Shown here piece after piece: positions 25,035 to 35,420 of a DNA stretch of 39,063 nucleotides. The position numbers were made by a program, and so were the translations under genes. The stretch spans positions 1-39,063 of the forward strand of contig NZ_MOWM01000061.1 in assembly GCF_016082275.1 (NCBI RefSeq), in the 5' to 3' direction. The notes beneath the pieces are model-generated. The model saw only the letters and a program-made list of their open reading frames with translations. It was not told the origin of the DNA and searched no databases. Within the stretch, counting starts at the first letter, position 1; each line of letters begins with the position of its first letter. This stretch comes from Variovorax sp. E3. Lineage in GTDB: Bacteria > Pseudomonadota > Gammaproteobacteria > Burkholderiales > Burkholderiaceae_C.

Positions 25035-26587
25035 TCAGTTCGACACCGCGATGGCGTCGATGTTGATGTTGCCGTCAGGCATCACGAACACGCCGGAGAG
25101 GCGCTTGGCGTGGGAGGACAGGTTCTGCTCCGTGACCATCGGCACGCGCGGCAGGTCCTTGCGGATCTCTTCCTGCGCGGTCTTGTACAGCGCGGTGCGT
25201 TCCTTTTCGTCGACCGTCACCAGCGCCTTGGCCAGTGCGTTGTCGACCACGTCGCTCTTGTAGAACGACATGTTGTTCAGCTTGGGAGCCCAGGCTTCCG
25301 ATGCGAACAGCGGGCGCAGGCCCCAGTCGGCTTCACCGGTCGACGACGACCAGCCCGTGTAGTACATGCGGACCTTGGCCGTCTTGGCGTCGGGCCATGC
25401 ATCGACCATTTCGGTGCGCTGGCCCACTTCGAGCGCCTGCACCTGCAGCTTGATGCCGATTTGCGCGAGCTGCTGCTGCACGAACTGAATGGTCTTCTGG
25501 CTGGTCGTGTTGTTGTAGGCGCTCCACAGCACCGACTCGAAGCCGTTCGGGTAGCCGGCTTCGGTCAGCAGGGCCTTGGCCTTCTTCACGTCGTAGGGAA
25601 TCGGGTCCATCTTCTCGGCGTACTTCACGCCCTGGGGCAGCACGCCCTGCGCCGGAATGGCATAGCCGCCGAACGCGACCTTGGCCAGCGCTTCCTTGTT
25701 GATGGCGTAGCCGATGGCTTCGCGCACCTTCGGGTTGTCGTAGGGCTTCTGCAGCATGTTGAAGGCCAGGAAGCGCGTGATGATCGAGGGCGACGCCACC
25801 ACTTCGAGCTTGTCGCTCTTCTTCAGCAGCTCGGCCTGCTCGTAGGGAATGGGGTAGGCAAAGTCGGCTTCGCCGGTCTGCAGCATGGCCGCGCGCGTGT
25901 TGTTCTCGAGCACCGGCTTCCACGACACGGTGTCGACCTTGGGGTAGCCCTTCTTCCAGTAGCCGTCGAACTTCTTGGCCTTGACGGCTTCGGTCTGCTT
26001 CCACTCGACGAACTCGAACGGGCCGGTGCCCACGGGGTGGAAGGCGATGTCCTTGTTGCCCCACTTCTTCAGCGCGGTGGGCGACATCATGGCGGCCGAG
26101 GCGTGGGCCAGCGAGTTGATGAAGGGACCGAAGGGCTCCTTCAGCGTGATGCGCACGGTGCTGGCGTTCACCGCCTCGACCTTGCTCACGCGGTTGAACT
26201 GGTTGTAGCGCAGCAGCTTGTTGTCCTGGTTCAGCACGCGGTCGAGCGTGAACTTGACGGCGTCGGCGTTGAAGTCGGTGCCGTCGTGGAACTTGACACC
26301 GCTGCGCAGCTTGATGGTGTAGACCAGGCCGTCCTTCGAAACGTCGTAGCTCTCGGCGAGCACGTTCTGCACCTTCAGGTCCTTGTCGAACTGGAACAGG
26401 CCTTCATAGAAGGTCTTCGTCACGGCCGTGGTGATGGTCGTGTTGGTGTTGTACGGGTCCAGCGTTTCCGGCTGTAGCCGATCGACAGCACCACGTCTTT
26501 CGCGGCCAGTGCCGAGCCCGAAGCGGCCAGCGCGGCCAGGCCCAGCAGTGCGGATGCCCATCGCAGGGAGGAAGAAGATTGCTTCAT
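25035..26587 (-). CDS. gsiB: Peptide-binding protein of ABC importer, GsiB/DppA type (interrupted by a -1 frameshift)
   Basis: Restoring one base near 26468-26474 gives 517 aa. The first frame starts at ATG 26587 with GGAG 8 bases upstream and encodes a signal peptide (hydrophobic stretch then ASGSALAA) and KDVVLSIGYS. The second frame continues PETLDPYNTN, a hallmark of family 5 solute-binding proteins, and runs to the end with LRSGVKFHDGTDFNADAVKF and NKLLRYNQFNRVSKVEA. It would capture peptides in the periplasm for the GsiA/C/D importer. A single C missing from a short C run explains the break. Note the name clash: E. coli dppA (dipeptide-binding) is this family, unlike the peptidase at 21106. 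Confidence 0.88.
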
Positions 26588-26666
26588 GGAAGAACTCCAG
26601 TCGGTTCGAGGAAAAAAGCAGGAGAGGGCCTGCGGGTTGAAAAAATCCGGTGATTCGGCGTCGGGA

Positions 26667-28544
<1,878 letters not shown>

Positions 28545-28576
28545 GGGAGTGCGGGAGAAAAAGGGAACGTGCGGCG

Positions 28577-29550
28577 TCAGGCGAAGATGGCCGTGCTCGG
28601 CGCATCGGTGCCGCGCGCGTGGCCGCGGTACATGCCTTCGGTGTTGAAGGCCAGGCTCAGGTTGCCGTGGCGGTCGACGGCGATCAGCCCGCCGGTGCCG
28701 CCGATGGCGGGCAGCGACTGCCGCACCACCGCGTGCGTGGCGGCTTCAAGCGTGGCGCCGCCGTAGGCCATGCGCGCGCACACGTCGTAGGCGGCCGCCA
28801 CGCGGATGAACATTTCGCCGCTGCCGGTGCAGGACACGGCGGCGGTGCGGTCGTCGGCATAGGTGCCGGCGCCGATCAGGGGCGAATCGCCCACGCGGCC
28901 GACGCGCTTGTTGGTCATGCCGCCGGTCGACGTGGCGGCGGCCAGGTGGCCGTGCATGTCGAGCGCGACGGCGCCGACGGTGCCGAACTTCTTGTCTTCG
29001 TCGAGGGGCGTGGCCGGCACGGCGGCCGTCATCGACGCGCCTTCGTGGTCGGTCACCACGCGGCCGGTGCCGCGCACGCGGTACAGCTGCTGGCGGCGCG
29101 CCTCGGTCGAGAAGAACGAGGGCTCGACCATCTCCAGCCCGTGTTCGCGCGCAAAGGCCTCGGCGCCCGCGCCGGCCAGCAGCACGTGGGCGCCGTCTTC
29201 GAGCACGGCGCGCGCGGCGCGCACCGGGCGGCGCACATGGCACACGCCCGCGATGGCACCGGCGGCCAGGGTGGCGCCGTCCATCACGGCGGCGTCGAGC
29301 TCATGGGTTTCGTCGTGCGTGAACACCGCGCCGTGGCCGGCGTGAAGAGCGGGCAGTCTTCGAGCATTTCCACGGCCAGGCAGGTGGCGTCGAGCGCGGA
29401 CATGCCCTTGAGCAATGCCGACTGCGCGGCGGCCACGATGCTTTTCAGCGCGTCGTGGTAGGCCTGCGCCTGCTCGGCGCTGGTCGTGGCGGCGCTGATG
29501 GTGCCGGCGCCGCCGTGGATGGCGATCACTGGCACATGGGACTGGGTCAT
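28577..29550 (-). CDS. iaaA: Isoaspartyl peptidase / L-asparaginase, Ntn type (interrupted by a -1 frameshift)
   Basis: Restoring one base near 29338-29344 gives 324 aa. The first frame has VPVIAIHGGAGT and the alpha-subunit helix (AVEMLEDCPLF). The second resumes at AGHGAVFTHDETHELDAAVM and contains the autocleavage site before the threonine of GTVGAVALD, plus RVGDSPLIGAGTYAD and TGSGE. The enzyme splits isoaspartyl (beta-aspartyl) dipeptides and asparagine after self-cleavage into two subunits. Its ATG overlaps the rpiR stop (ATGA, 29547-29550). In E. coli the same gene heads iaaA-gsiABCD. Residues on both sides of the break are conserved, so an error in the assembly is likely. Confidence 0.9.
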
Positions 29551-30520
29551 CGGGGAGCTTTCTTCTGTTTCTTGCGGGCGCCGTTCAGGGCGGCCGCGTC
29601 GGTGGTGCGCGAGGCGGTGTCGATGGCGTTGATGCGCGCCAGCCCGTTCGCGCCGTGCAGCCAGGGCTGCAGGACCTGCAGCGTTCGGCGCGCCGACTGC
29701 ACCGGGTCGGGCGCGCGCAGCGACACCGCGCTGGTCAGCGCCTCGATCAGCGCGAGCACGCTGGTCTCGCAGTTCGGGCGGTAGCTGGTTTCGGTCTGGC
29801 AATAGAGCGCCACGTCGGCCATCGGGGCCATCGGGGAGGTGGGGCGGTCGGTGAGCGCGATCACGCCGCAGCCCTGGTCGCGCGCAATCTGCGCGAGCGC
29901 GACGGTGTCGCTCAGGTAGCGCGGAAAGGTCAGGCCGATGAACACGTCCTGCGGGCCCGCGTGCATCAGCGAGCGGGCCGCATGCGTGACGCCGCTCACG
30001 CCCGGGAGCAGGCGCACGTCGCTGCAGCTGCCGTCCAGCCCGTGCTGCAGCAGGCCCGCGAGCAGCCGCTTGCGCCGAAGCCGGCGATGTAGACCGAGCG
30101 CGCCTTGCCGATGCGCTCGACCGCGGCTTCGCAGGCGGCGTAGTCCAGCGTCTGGCGCGTGGCCTCGATGTTGCGGCGGCTCTCGTCGAGCGCGATGGCG
30201 AACACCTCGGCCACGGTGGTCGGGCGCTCCAGGTTGCCGCGCAGGCGCTCCACCGGCGCCACCAGCGGCTCGAAGCCGCGCACGAGCTCGGCGCGGAAGG
30301 TGGCGTAGCCGTCGAAGTCGAGCGCGCGGGCGAAGCGGTTGGCCGTGGCCACCGACACGCCGACCGCGGCGGCCAGTTCGTCGATGGGCAGCGTCGCCAC
30401 CTGCAGGGGGTGCTCGAGCACGTAGTCGGCCACTTGCCGGTGCGAGCGCGTCAGACGTGGCAGCGCCTGCGCAATGCGCTGGGCCACGGTGGTGCCTGGG
30501 GTGTCGACGGTGCTGTTCAT
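29547..30520 (-). CDS. RpiR-family transcriptional regulator (interrupted by a -1 frameshift)
   Basis: Restoring one base near 30066-30070 gives 324 aa. The first frame holds the N-terminal helix-turn-helix (LPIDELAAAVGVSVATANRF) and the start of the SIS domain (VYIAGFGASG). The second frame completes the SIS domain (DVFIGLTFPRYLSDTVALA, GVIALTDRPTSPMAPMAD). SIS domains of this family usually bind sugar phosphates; here the operon suggests a peptide-derived or cell-wall-derived ligand (inference). It is the first gene of the peptide operon and overlaps iaaA by ATGA, so it probably controls its own operon. Confidence 0.88.
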
Positions 30521-30585
30521 GAACGGTGCGGTGCGCCCGAAAGTGTGCTTTTTTTGAAAACCAGTTTACAAATATAAGTCAAACA

Positions 30586-30597
30586 AGAAAATTTTCT
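30586..30597. promoter_or_regulatory. Palindrome upstream of rpiR (candidate operator)
   Basis: AGAAAATTTTCT is a perfect 12-bp palindrome in an AT-rich island (about 30541-30615), 66 bp before the rpiR start and 132 bp before the acyltransferase start. RpiR proteins often use A/T-rich palindromes near their own gene, so autoregulation is plausible. The island probably also holds both promoters. Confidence 0.4.
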
Positions 30598-30728
30598 GTC
30601 ATTTTTGGTCATGATTGCAAATACCGGGCCAGCGGCGAAGGGGTTTCGGCTCGGCACATGGAGGGCCGCTTTCCCTCTGGCGGCGCTCGTTTAAGCTCGC
30701 CGCCGTGTTGCTTCTAGGTGTTTCCCCG

Positions 30729-31925
30729 ATGTCGTTGCTTTCTGACCCGCCCGCCCCGCCGAGAAACTTCAGGGTGGACGTGCTGCGCGGCATGGCCATC
30801 GCGCTGGTGCTGGTGCTGCATTTCCACCTGTCGTACTCGCTGCTGGACAGCCCGCTGGCCGCCGTGCTGCCGGCCGTGTTCATCAAGTCCGTGGCGGTGA
30901 ACGGCAACTACGGCGTGACGATGTTCTTCGTGGTGTCGGGCTACCTCATCACCTCGACCACGCTCGCGCGCTACGGCAGCCTGGGCAACGTCGACCTGCG
31001 CGGCTTCTACGCGTTTCGCTTCGCGCGCATCGTGCCGTGCCTGGTGGTGGCGCTGGCCGTCATCGTCGGGCTCGGGTTGCTGGGGCAACCGGCGTTCATG
31101 AACGTCGCCAAGCCGGGCTGGCCCGAGGTGGGCTACCCGGTCGCGGTGTTGTCGGTGCTGACCTTCTGGCACAACGTGCTGATGCAGCACGCGTGGTACT
31201 TCAACTATGCGATGAACATCTACTGGTCGTTGTCGGTGGAAGAAGTGTTCTACCTCGCGTTTCCGCTGCTGTGCTTCGGGCTGAAGCGGCAGTGGGCCAT
31301 CGTGGCCGTGTGGCTGGTGGCGATCGTGGCGGGGCCGGTGTATCGCAGCCTGCACGCGAGCGACGAGATCTACTTCATGTACGGCTACCTCGCGTGCTTC
31401 GACGCCGTGGCCTTCGGTTGTTGCGCGGCGCTGCTCGCGCAGCGCTTCAGCCTCGGCGGATGGGCCGGCCGCCAGTTCCAGCTGGCCGCGGCCTGCCTCG
31501 TGGCCGTGACCTACCTGCGCGGCATTCACGGCAACGAAGTCTTCGGCTTCACCGCCATCGCGGCCGGGACCGCCGTGCTGCTGGTGGGGGCGCGCAACGA
31601 GCGCGTGCCGGCATGGGCGTTGAAGAGCAGGGCGCTCGCGGGCTTGCGCTGGTTGGGGCGGCACAGCTACGAGCTGTACCTCTTTCACATCGTCGTGCTC
31701 GGGTTGATGCGCGGCGTCGTCGCGCGCGGGGCAATGCCTTCGGAATGGAAGTTGCCGGCGATGGTGTTCTTCGTTGCCGTGTCCGTTGCCGTCGCGTGGG
31801 GCATTGCGCGCTTCTATTCGGAGCCGATGAATGCGTGGCTTCGAAGGGTCCTGTCGGTCGGGCGTGCCAATCGGCAGAATCCGGGGATACGAGGGAGCAC
31901 GGATGAACGAGGAAACCAAGCCTGA
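30729..31925 (+). CDS. Acyltransferase 3 family membrane protein
   Basis: This 398-aa membrane protein starts with the family signature FRVDVLRGMAIALVLVLHFH, in which R-H type residues serve acyl transfer. It has about ten hydrophobic segments, with GVTMFFVVSGYLI, FRFARIVPCL and SVEEVFYLAFPLL as further signatures. Such enzymes O-acetylate or acylate surface sugars or lipids. The ATG at 30729 is used; upstream in-frame sequence is not family-like. Its last 23 bases overlap the COQ7-like gene in another frame, so the two are co-transcribed. The acceptor is unknown. Confidence 0.9.
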   Translation: MSLLSDPPAPPRNFRVDVLRGMAIALVLVLHFHLSYSLLDSPLAAVLPAVFIKSVAVNGNYGVTMFFVVSGYLITSTTLARYGSLGNVDLRGFYAFRFARIVPCLVVALAVIVGLGLLGQPAFMNVAKPGWPEVGYPVAVLSVLTFWHNVLMQHAWYFNYAMNIYWSLSVEEVFYLAFPLLCFGLKRQWAIVAVWLVAIVAGPVYRSLHASDEIYFMYGYLACFDAVAFGCCAALLAQRFSLGGWAGRQFQLAAACLVAVTYLRGIHGNEVFGFTAIAAGTAVLLVGARNERVPAWALKSRALAGLRWLGRHSYELYLFHIVVLGLMRGVVARGAMPSEWKLPAMVFFVAVSVAVAWGIARFYSEPMNAWLRRVLSVGRANRQNPGIRGSTDERGNQA

Positions 31926-32445
31926 CGGCACCACCACGCTGGGCAGCCGCATCCTGAAGGTGGACCACGCCGGCGAGCAGGGCGCGGTGAACATCTACAG
32001 GGCGCAGATCGCCATGGCCCGCTGGACCGCGCCGTCGCTGGTGGCGGAGTTGCGCGAGTTCAAGGCGCACGAGGAAAAACACCGCGCCCTGTTCTGGGCC
32101 GAACTGCAGCGCCGGGGTGTTCGCCGGTGCCGCAGCTACTGGCTGTGCGGCATCGGCGGCTGGGTGCTGGGCTTGCTGACCGGGCTGCTGGGACGGCATG
32201 CGATTTCGGCCACCACCGTGGCGGTCGAACGCGTGGTGCTCGGGCACCTGAAGACGCAGTTGCACGAACTGGCCGGCAAGGACGACGCGGCCGTCCACGT
32301 CATCTCGCAGATCGTGCAGGAAGAGCAGCTGCACCACGACCAGTCGGCGTCGCATGTGCGAACGGACCATGTGTGGTCGAAGGTGCTGAGCCCGGTGGTC
32401 GCGGCGTCGACCGAGTCGGTGATCTGGCTGGGAATGCGGCTCTGA
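31903..32445 (+). CDS. COQ7-like diiron protein (demethoxyubiquinone hydroxylase family)
   Basis: This 180-aa protein has the carboxylate-bridged diiron pattern of COQ7: E25 in DHAGEQGAVNIY, E57-X2-H60 in HEEKH, E109 in VAVER, and E141-X2-H144 in EEQLHH. A hydrophobic stretch at about 80-105 could bind membrane. COQ7 hydroxylates demethoxyubiquinone in ubiquinone synthesis. This may be the housekeeping enzyme or a paralogue tied to the overlapping acyltransferase. The ATG at 31903 follows GAGGGAG at normal distance. No other ubiquinone genes are adjacent. Confidence 0.85.
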   Translation: MNEETKPDGTTTLGSRILKVDHAGEQGAVNIYRAQIAMARWTAPSLVAELREFKAHEEKHRALFWAELQRRGVRRCRSYWLCGIGGWVLGLLTGLLGRHAISATTVAVERVVLGHLKTQLHELAGKDDAAVHVISQIVQEEQLHHDQSASHVRTDHVWSKVLSPVVAASTESVIWLGMRL

Positions 32446-32452
32446 GTTGTCG

Positions 32453-32590
32453 CTACGGCAACGCGCTGGCCATCCAGGCCGTCGCGTAGAGGCCAAGCCC
32501 GAAAACGCCATGCGTGACGAGGCTGTTCAACCGCGCCACGTTAGGGCGCGGCGTGCGGCTCGCGGCTATCGGTTCGTGGAAGAAGGGCCC
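32453..32590 (-). pseudogene. C-terminal remnant of a DUF2938 membrane protein
   Basis: The minus strand encodes 45 residues ending at TAG 32453-32455: GPFF, then IAASRTPRPNVARL, then SLVTHGVFGLGLYATAW. From memory these match the C-terminus of DUF2938 proteins (APFF...GAGIAASRTP...THxVFGLGLY). The residues usually between APFF and IAASRTP are mostly missing, and nothing family-like precedes GPFF. There is no start codon with a ribosome site. It seems to be a decayed gene between the COQ7-like and methyltransferase genes. Confidence 0.6.
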
Positions 32591-32624
32591 GCGCCGATCA
32601 CGAGCGTGTGCGCCAGCGCCTCGC

Positions 32625-33482
32625 TCATGCCGCGCTTTCGCCGGCGCGCGCCTCGATCGACCAGCACGCCGCCGTCATTTGCACCTCGTCACCATGCACG
32701 AACGGCTCGAACGCGGCGCGCACCGTCTCGATGACCCGCGCGCGGGTCTCGTCGTCCGCTTCGCGCAGCGCGCCGCCGACGGGGCCGAGCCGGCCCAGGT
32801 AGCCGAGCAGGTCTTTCTCCGGCATCGTGCAGGGCACGTCGATCGGCGCGATGGCGATGTCGTGCCAGCCGCCTTGCGCCAGCAGGTCGTGCACGTGCCG
32901 CCGGTCGGCAAAGGCGAACTGGCCCGGTCCGCCGGGCGCGCGCGGCGCGAGCTTCGGCAGCAGCGGCGCGGCGGCGCGTTCGGCGGTGGTCATGAAGGGG
33001 TTGTCGGCGGCGCTGCGCCACGCGATGAATCGCAGCGACGCGTCGGGCGCCGCGACCTGCCGCAGGTTGGCGAAGGCGCGCACCGGGTCGTCGAAGAACA
33101 TCACGCCGAAGCGCGAGATGAACAGGTCGAACCCCGTGGCCTCGAACGCGTGGGTCTGCGCGTCGGCACCGACGAAGCGGGCCGGCAGGCCCTGCTGTTC
33201 GGCGCGGACGCGCGCGGTGGCGATCATGGGCTGCGAGATGTCGATGCCGGTGCAGCGGCCTGTGCCCGCGAGCAGCCGCGCCACCGCGAGCGTGGTCGCT
33301 CCGGTGCCGCAGCCCACGTCGAGCACATGGTGCGCGTTCGCGGCGCGGGCCGTGTCCGCGAGCAGGTCTTCGAAGGGCTTGAAGAGCTGGTCGAGCGTTT
33401 TCTGCGCCTCGATCCATGCCTGGCCCGAGGGACCGTTCCAGAGCCTGGCCTGCTCGTTGCCCGGAGGCTGGGTAGTTTCCAT
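32625..33482 (-). CDS. Class I SAM-dependent methyltransferase
   Basis: This 285-aa cytoplasmic methyltransferase has the SAM-binding motif VLDVGCGTGATT at 53-64, followed by the acidic TGIDIS strand and the ISRFGVMFFDDPVRAFANL region of UbiE-like enzymes. The ATG at 33482 has AAGGAAA upstream; an extension to 33539 would run across the promoter described at 33525-33555. It is divergent from a MerR-family regulator whose operator-like palindrome lies in its promoter. The substrate is unknown; small-molecule or stress-related methylation would fit the regulator. Confidence 0.9.
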   Translation of the reverse strand: METTQPPGNEQARLWNGPSGQAWIEAQKTLDQLFKPFEDLLADTARAANAHHVLDVGCGTGATTLAVARLLAGTGRCTGIDISQPMIATARVRAEQQGLPARFVGADAQTHAFEATGFDLFISRFGVMFFDDPVRAFANLRQVAAPDASLRFIAWRSAADNPFMTTAERAAAPLLPKLAPRAPGGPGQFAFADRRHVHDLLAQGGWHDIAIAPIDVPCTMPEKDLLGYLGRLGPVGGALREADDETRARVIETVRAAFEPFVHGDEVQMTAACWSIEARAGESAA

Positions 33483-33524
33483 GATCTCGTTTCCTTTGAC
33501 TTGCCTTCTGGAGGCGGAAACCGC

Positions 33525-33555
33525 ACTATGTGAGCTCAAGTGGACTTGAGGTCAA
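33525..33555 (-). promoter_or_regulatory. MerR-type promoter of the methyltransferase gene with SoxR-box-like palindrome
   Basis: On the minus strand a -35 TTGACC (33555-33550) and a -10 CATAGT (33530-33525) are separated by 19 bases, longer than the normal 17. This is typical of promoters that MerR-family proteins activate by untwisting DNA. The spacer carries CTCAAGTGGACTTGAG (plus strand 33535-33550), close to the E. coli soxS operator CCTCAAGTTAACTTGAGG. The expected transcript start lies about 35 nt before the ATG at 33482. Confidence 0.7.
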
Positions 33556-33562
33556 GAGGGTG

Positions 33563-34018
33563 ATGCATCTGGACATCAGCGAAGTGGCGCAGCGCTCGGG
33601 CGTACCGGCGTCGGCGCTGCGTTATTACGAAGAAAAGGGACTGATCGTCTCGACGGGTCGGCGCGGCCTGCGCCGGCTGTTCGACCCCGGCGTGCTCGAG
33701 CGGCTGGCGCTCATTGCGCTGGGGCGCACGGCGGGGTTTTCGCTGGACGAGATCGCGCGCATGTTCGGCGCCGACGGCCAGCCGCGCATCGACCGGCTGA
33801 TGCTCACGGCCAAGGCCGACGAACTGGACCGGACCATCCGCAACCTGAGCCTGATGCGCGACGGCCTGCGCCATGCCGCCGTGTGCTCCGCACCGAGCCA
33901 CATGGAGTGCCCGAAGTTCAGGCGCATCCTGCGGGCGGCGGAGTCGGGGGTGATCGGCGAAAGGAAGAAAGAGAAGAAGGCGGCGCCGAAGCCGCCGAGG
34001 CAAAAGCCCGAGCGTTGA
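33563..34018 (+). CDS. MerR-family transcriptional regulator
   Basis: This 151-aa regulator has the MerR helix-turn-helix and wing (DISEVAQRSGVPASALRYYE, KGLIVSTGRRGLRRLF), a dimerization helix, and two cysteines in C108-X7-C116. SoxR instead has four cysteines for its [2Fe-2S] cluster, so this is not SoxR despite the SoxR-like operator. The cysteines might sense thiols, metal or oxidants (inference). The C-terminus is lysine-rich (ERKKEKKAAPKPPRQK). The ATG at 33563 has AGAGG close upstream; GTG at 33560 is an alternative. It is divergent from the methyltransferase gene. Confidence 0.9.
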   Translation: MHLDISEVAQRSGVPASALRYYEEKGLIVSTGRRGLRRLFDPGVLERLALIALGRTAGFSLDEIARMFGADGQPRIDRLMLTAKADELDRTIRNLSLMRDGLRHAAVCSAPSHMECPKFRRILRAAESGVIGERKKEKKAAPKPPRQKPER

Positions 34019-34091
34019 GCGGCGGGAAAGGCGGACCCGAGCACTTCATCGCCCGCGTCGACAGCAACGGCGTTTGCGTGGCCGATGCCCG

Positions 34092-34541
34092 TCACACGGG
34101 CTTCTGCATGAACACGCTGAACGGGTCGGGCCCGTAGTCGCCGAACGGGCCGCGCGGCTGGTAGCCGGCGCGTGCGTAGAGCGAGATAGCTTCGGGCTGG
34201 CTCGGCCCGGTCTCCAGCATGAACATCGCGCAGCCTTTGGCTGCCGCTTCGCCTTCGAGAAAATTCAGCACCTTGATCGCGATGCCTTGCCCCCGGTTCT
34301 CGGGCCGCACGAACATGCGCTTGAGCTCGCCGAATTCCGCGCCCACGACGATGGCGCCGCAGCCGACCGCCCGGCCTTCGCCGTTGCGCGCAACCGCGAA
34401 CAGCACGTTCGGCGCGGACAGCGCCGCGATGTCGATGCCGTGATGGCTCTCGGGCGGGTACAGCGGCTTCTGGTACGCGTCGAGGTCGTCGATGAGTGCG
34501 ATGACGTCGGGTTGGTTCGGGCTTTCGAGGGCGATGTGCAT
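34092..34541 (-). CDS. GNAT-family N-acetyltransferase
   Basis: This 149-aa single-domain acetyltransferase has the acetyl-CoA pyrophosphate-binding loop RPENRGQGIA preceded by the ELKRMFV strand, and the C-terminal AISLYARAGYQ segment. The acceptor cannot be inferred. It starts 9 bp after the methylglyoxal synthase-like gene on the same strand and is probably its operon partner. It faces merR with 73 bp between the stop codons. Confidence 0.9.
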   Translation of the reverse strand: MHIALESPNQPDVIALIDDLDAYQKPLYPPESHHGIDIAALSAPNVLFAVARNGEGRAVGCGAIVVGAEFGELKRMFVRPENRGQGIAIKVLNFLEGEAAAKGCAMFMLETGPSQPEAISLYARAGYQPRGPFGDYGPDPFSVFMQKPV

Positions 34542-34550
34542 CGTTCGATG

Positions 34551-35420
34551 TTACCGAGCCGAACCGGCCACGCCCATTGCCTGCGCCCACCGTTCGGCCA
34601 TGGCGGGCGAGTTGAAGCAGGTGGTCTCCTCGGTCGCGCTGCACACCGCGCGTTCGAGCAGCTGGATGTCGGCTTCGTGCTGCCGGGCCACGTGCGGGTC
34701 CTCGAAGAAGATCACCTTGTGGCAGCGGCGCTCCAGCACCAGCTCGGCAATCTGCGCGTCGCCGCCCAGCGGGCCGCTCTGGTAGCGCGTGACCCAGGGT
34801 ACGCCGGCCGGCCAGCCGCGCGACCACGCCAGCTCGTTCAGCAGGCCGCCGGTCGTGCCGGTTGCCACGCGTGCCTCGAAGCTCGAAAGAAGATCGAAAT
34901 GAAGCCCGGCGTACGCCACCATGCGCTGCTTCAGCGCATCGTGCGCGATGAGCGCGACGGTCTGCTGCGCGGGAGGCGTCAGCGGGTTGTCGAGGGCGAG
35001 GCCGGCGAGCGCCAGCTCGATCGTGATCCACTCCCTGGCGCCGGCCGCTGTCGAAAGAAAGGGCTTGCCGTGAATGACGCACTGGCGCTTCAGCGCCTGC
35101 GCCTCGGGGTAGAGCGAAGACGGATCGACAGGGTCGACGAAATAGATCACGCCGTCGATTTCGTCTTCGGGCGCAAGCCCGCCGGAGATGCGCGATACGA
35201 GCCGCATCACGCCGCCGTCGGCGCCATACGGCAGGCGCACGAGCGGGGCATGGCCGGCGAGCAGGCCGCTGCGCACCAGTGCGTCGTGCGTGCCGCCCAC
35301 GGCGAGCAGGCCGAGGTCCAGGGTGCGGATGCCGGCCTCGCATGTCTGGGCCCATCGCTCCAATGCGCCGACGCCTTCCTGCCGGTGCAGGCGGTTGGCC
35401 ACGAGTCCGAAGCGCGTCAT
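34551..35420 (-). CDS. Double-domain methylglyoxal synthase-like protein
   Basis: Methylglyoxal synthase turns dihydroxyacetone phosphate into methylglyoxal and phosphate and is normally about 150 aa. This protein has 289 aa. Residues 153-285 keep the whole E. coli MgsA site: H160-D161-K164 in AHDALK, TGTTG at 187-191, GPLGGD with D221, D241 in FFEDP, H248 and D251. Residues 1-140 repeat the fold's landmarks in degenerate form: LVANRLHR, VGGTHD, YGADGG and YFVDP, followed by YPEAQ. The N-terminal copy has lost most catalytic groups and may be regulatory. The gene follows a 23-codon ORF by ATGA and precedes a GNAT gene. I am sure of the C-terminal domain, less so of the N-terminal relation. 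Confidence 0.82.
   Translation of the reverse strand: MTRFGLVANRLHRQEGVGALERWAQTCEAGIRTLDLGLLAVGGTHDALVRSGLLAGHAPLVRLPYGADGGVMRLVSRISGGLAPEDEIDGVIYFVDPVDPSSLYPEAQALKRQCVIHGKPFLSTAAGAREWITIELALAGLALDNPLTPPAQQTVALIAHDALKQRMVAYAGLHFDLLSSFEARVATGTTGGLLNELAWSRGWPAGVPWVTRYQSGPLGGDAQIAELVLERRCHKVIFFEDPHVARQHEADIQLLERAVCSATEETTCFNSPAMAERWAQAMGVAGSAR

Noticed and set aside
33563..34018. The MerR protein as SoxR
   Set aside because: It has only two C-terminal cysteines in C-X7-C, while SoxR needs four for its [2Fe-2S] cluster.
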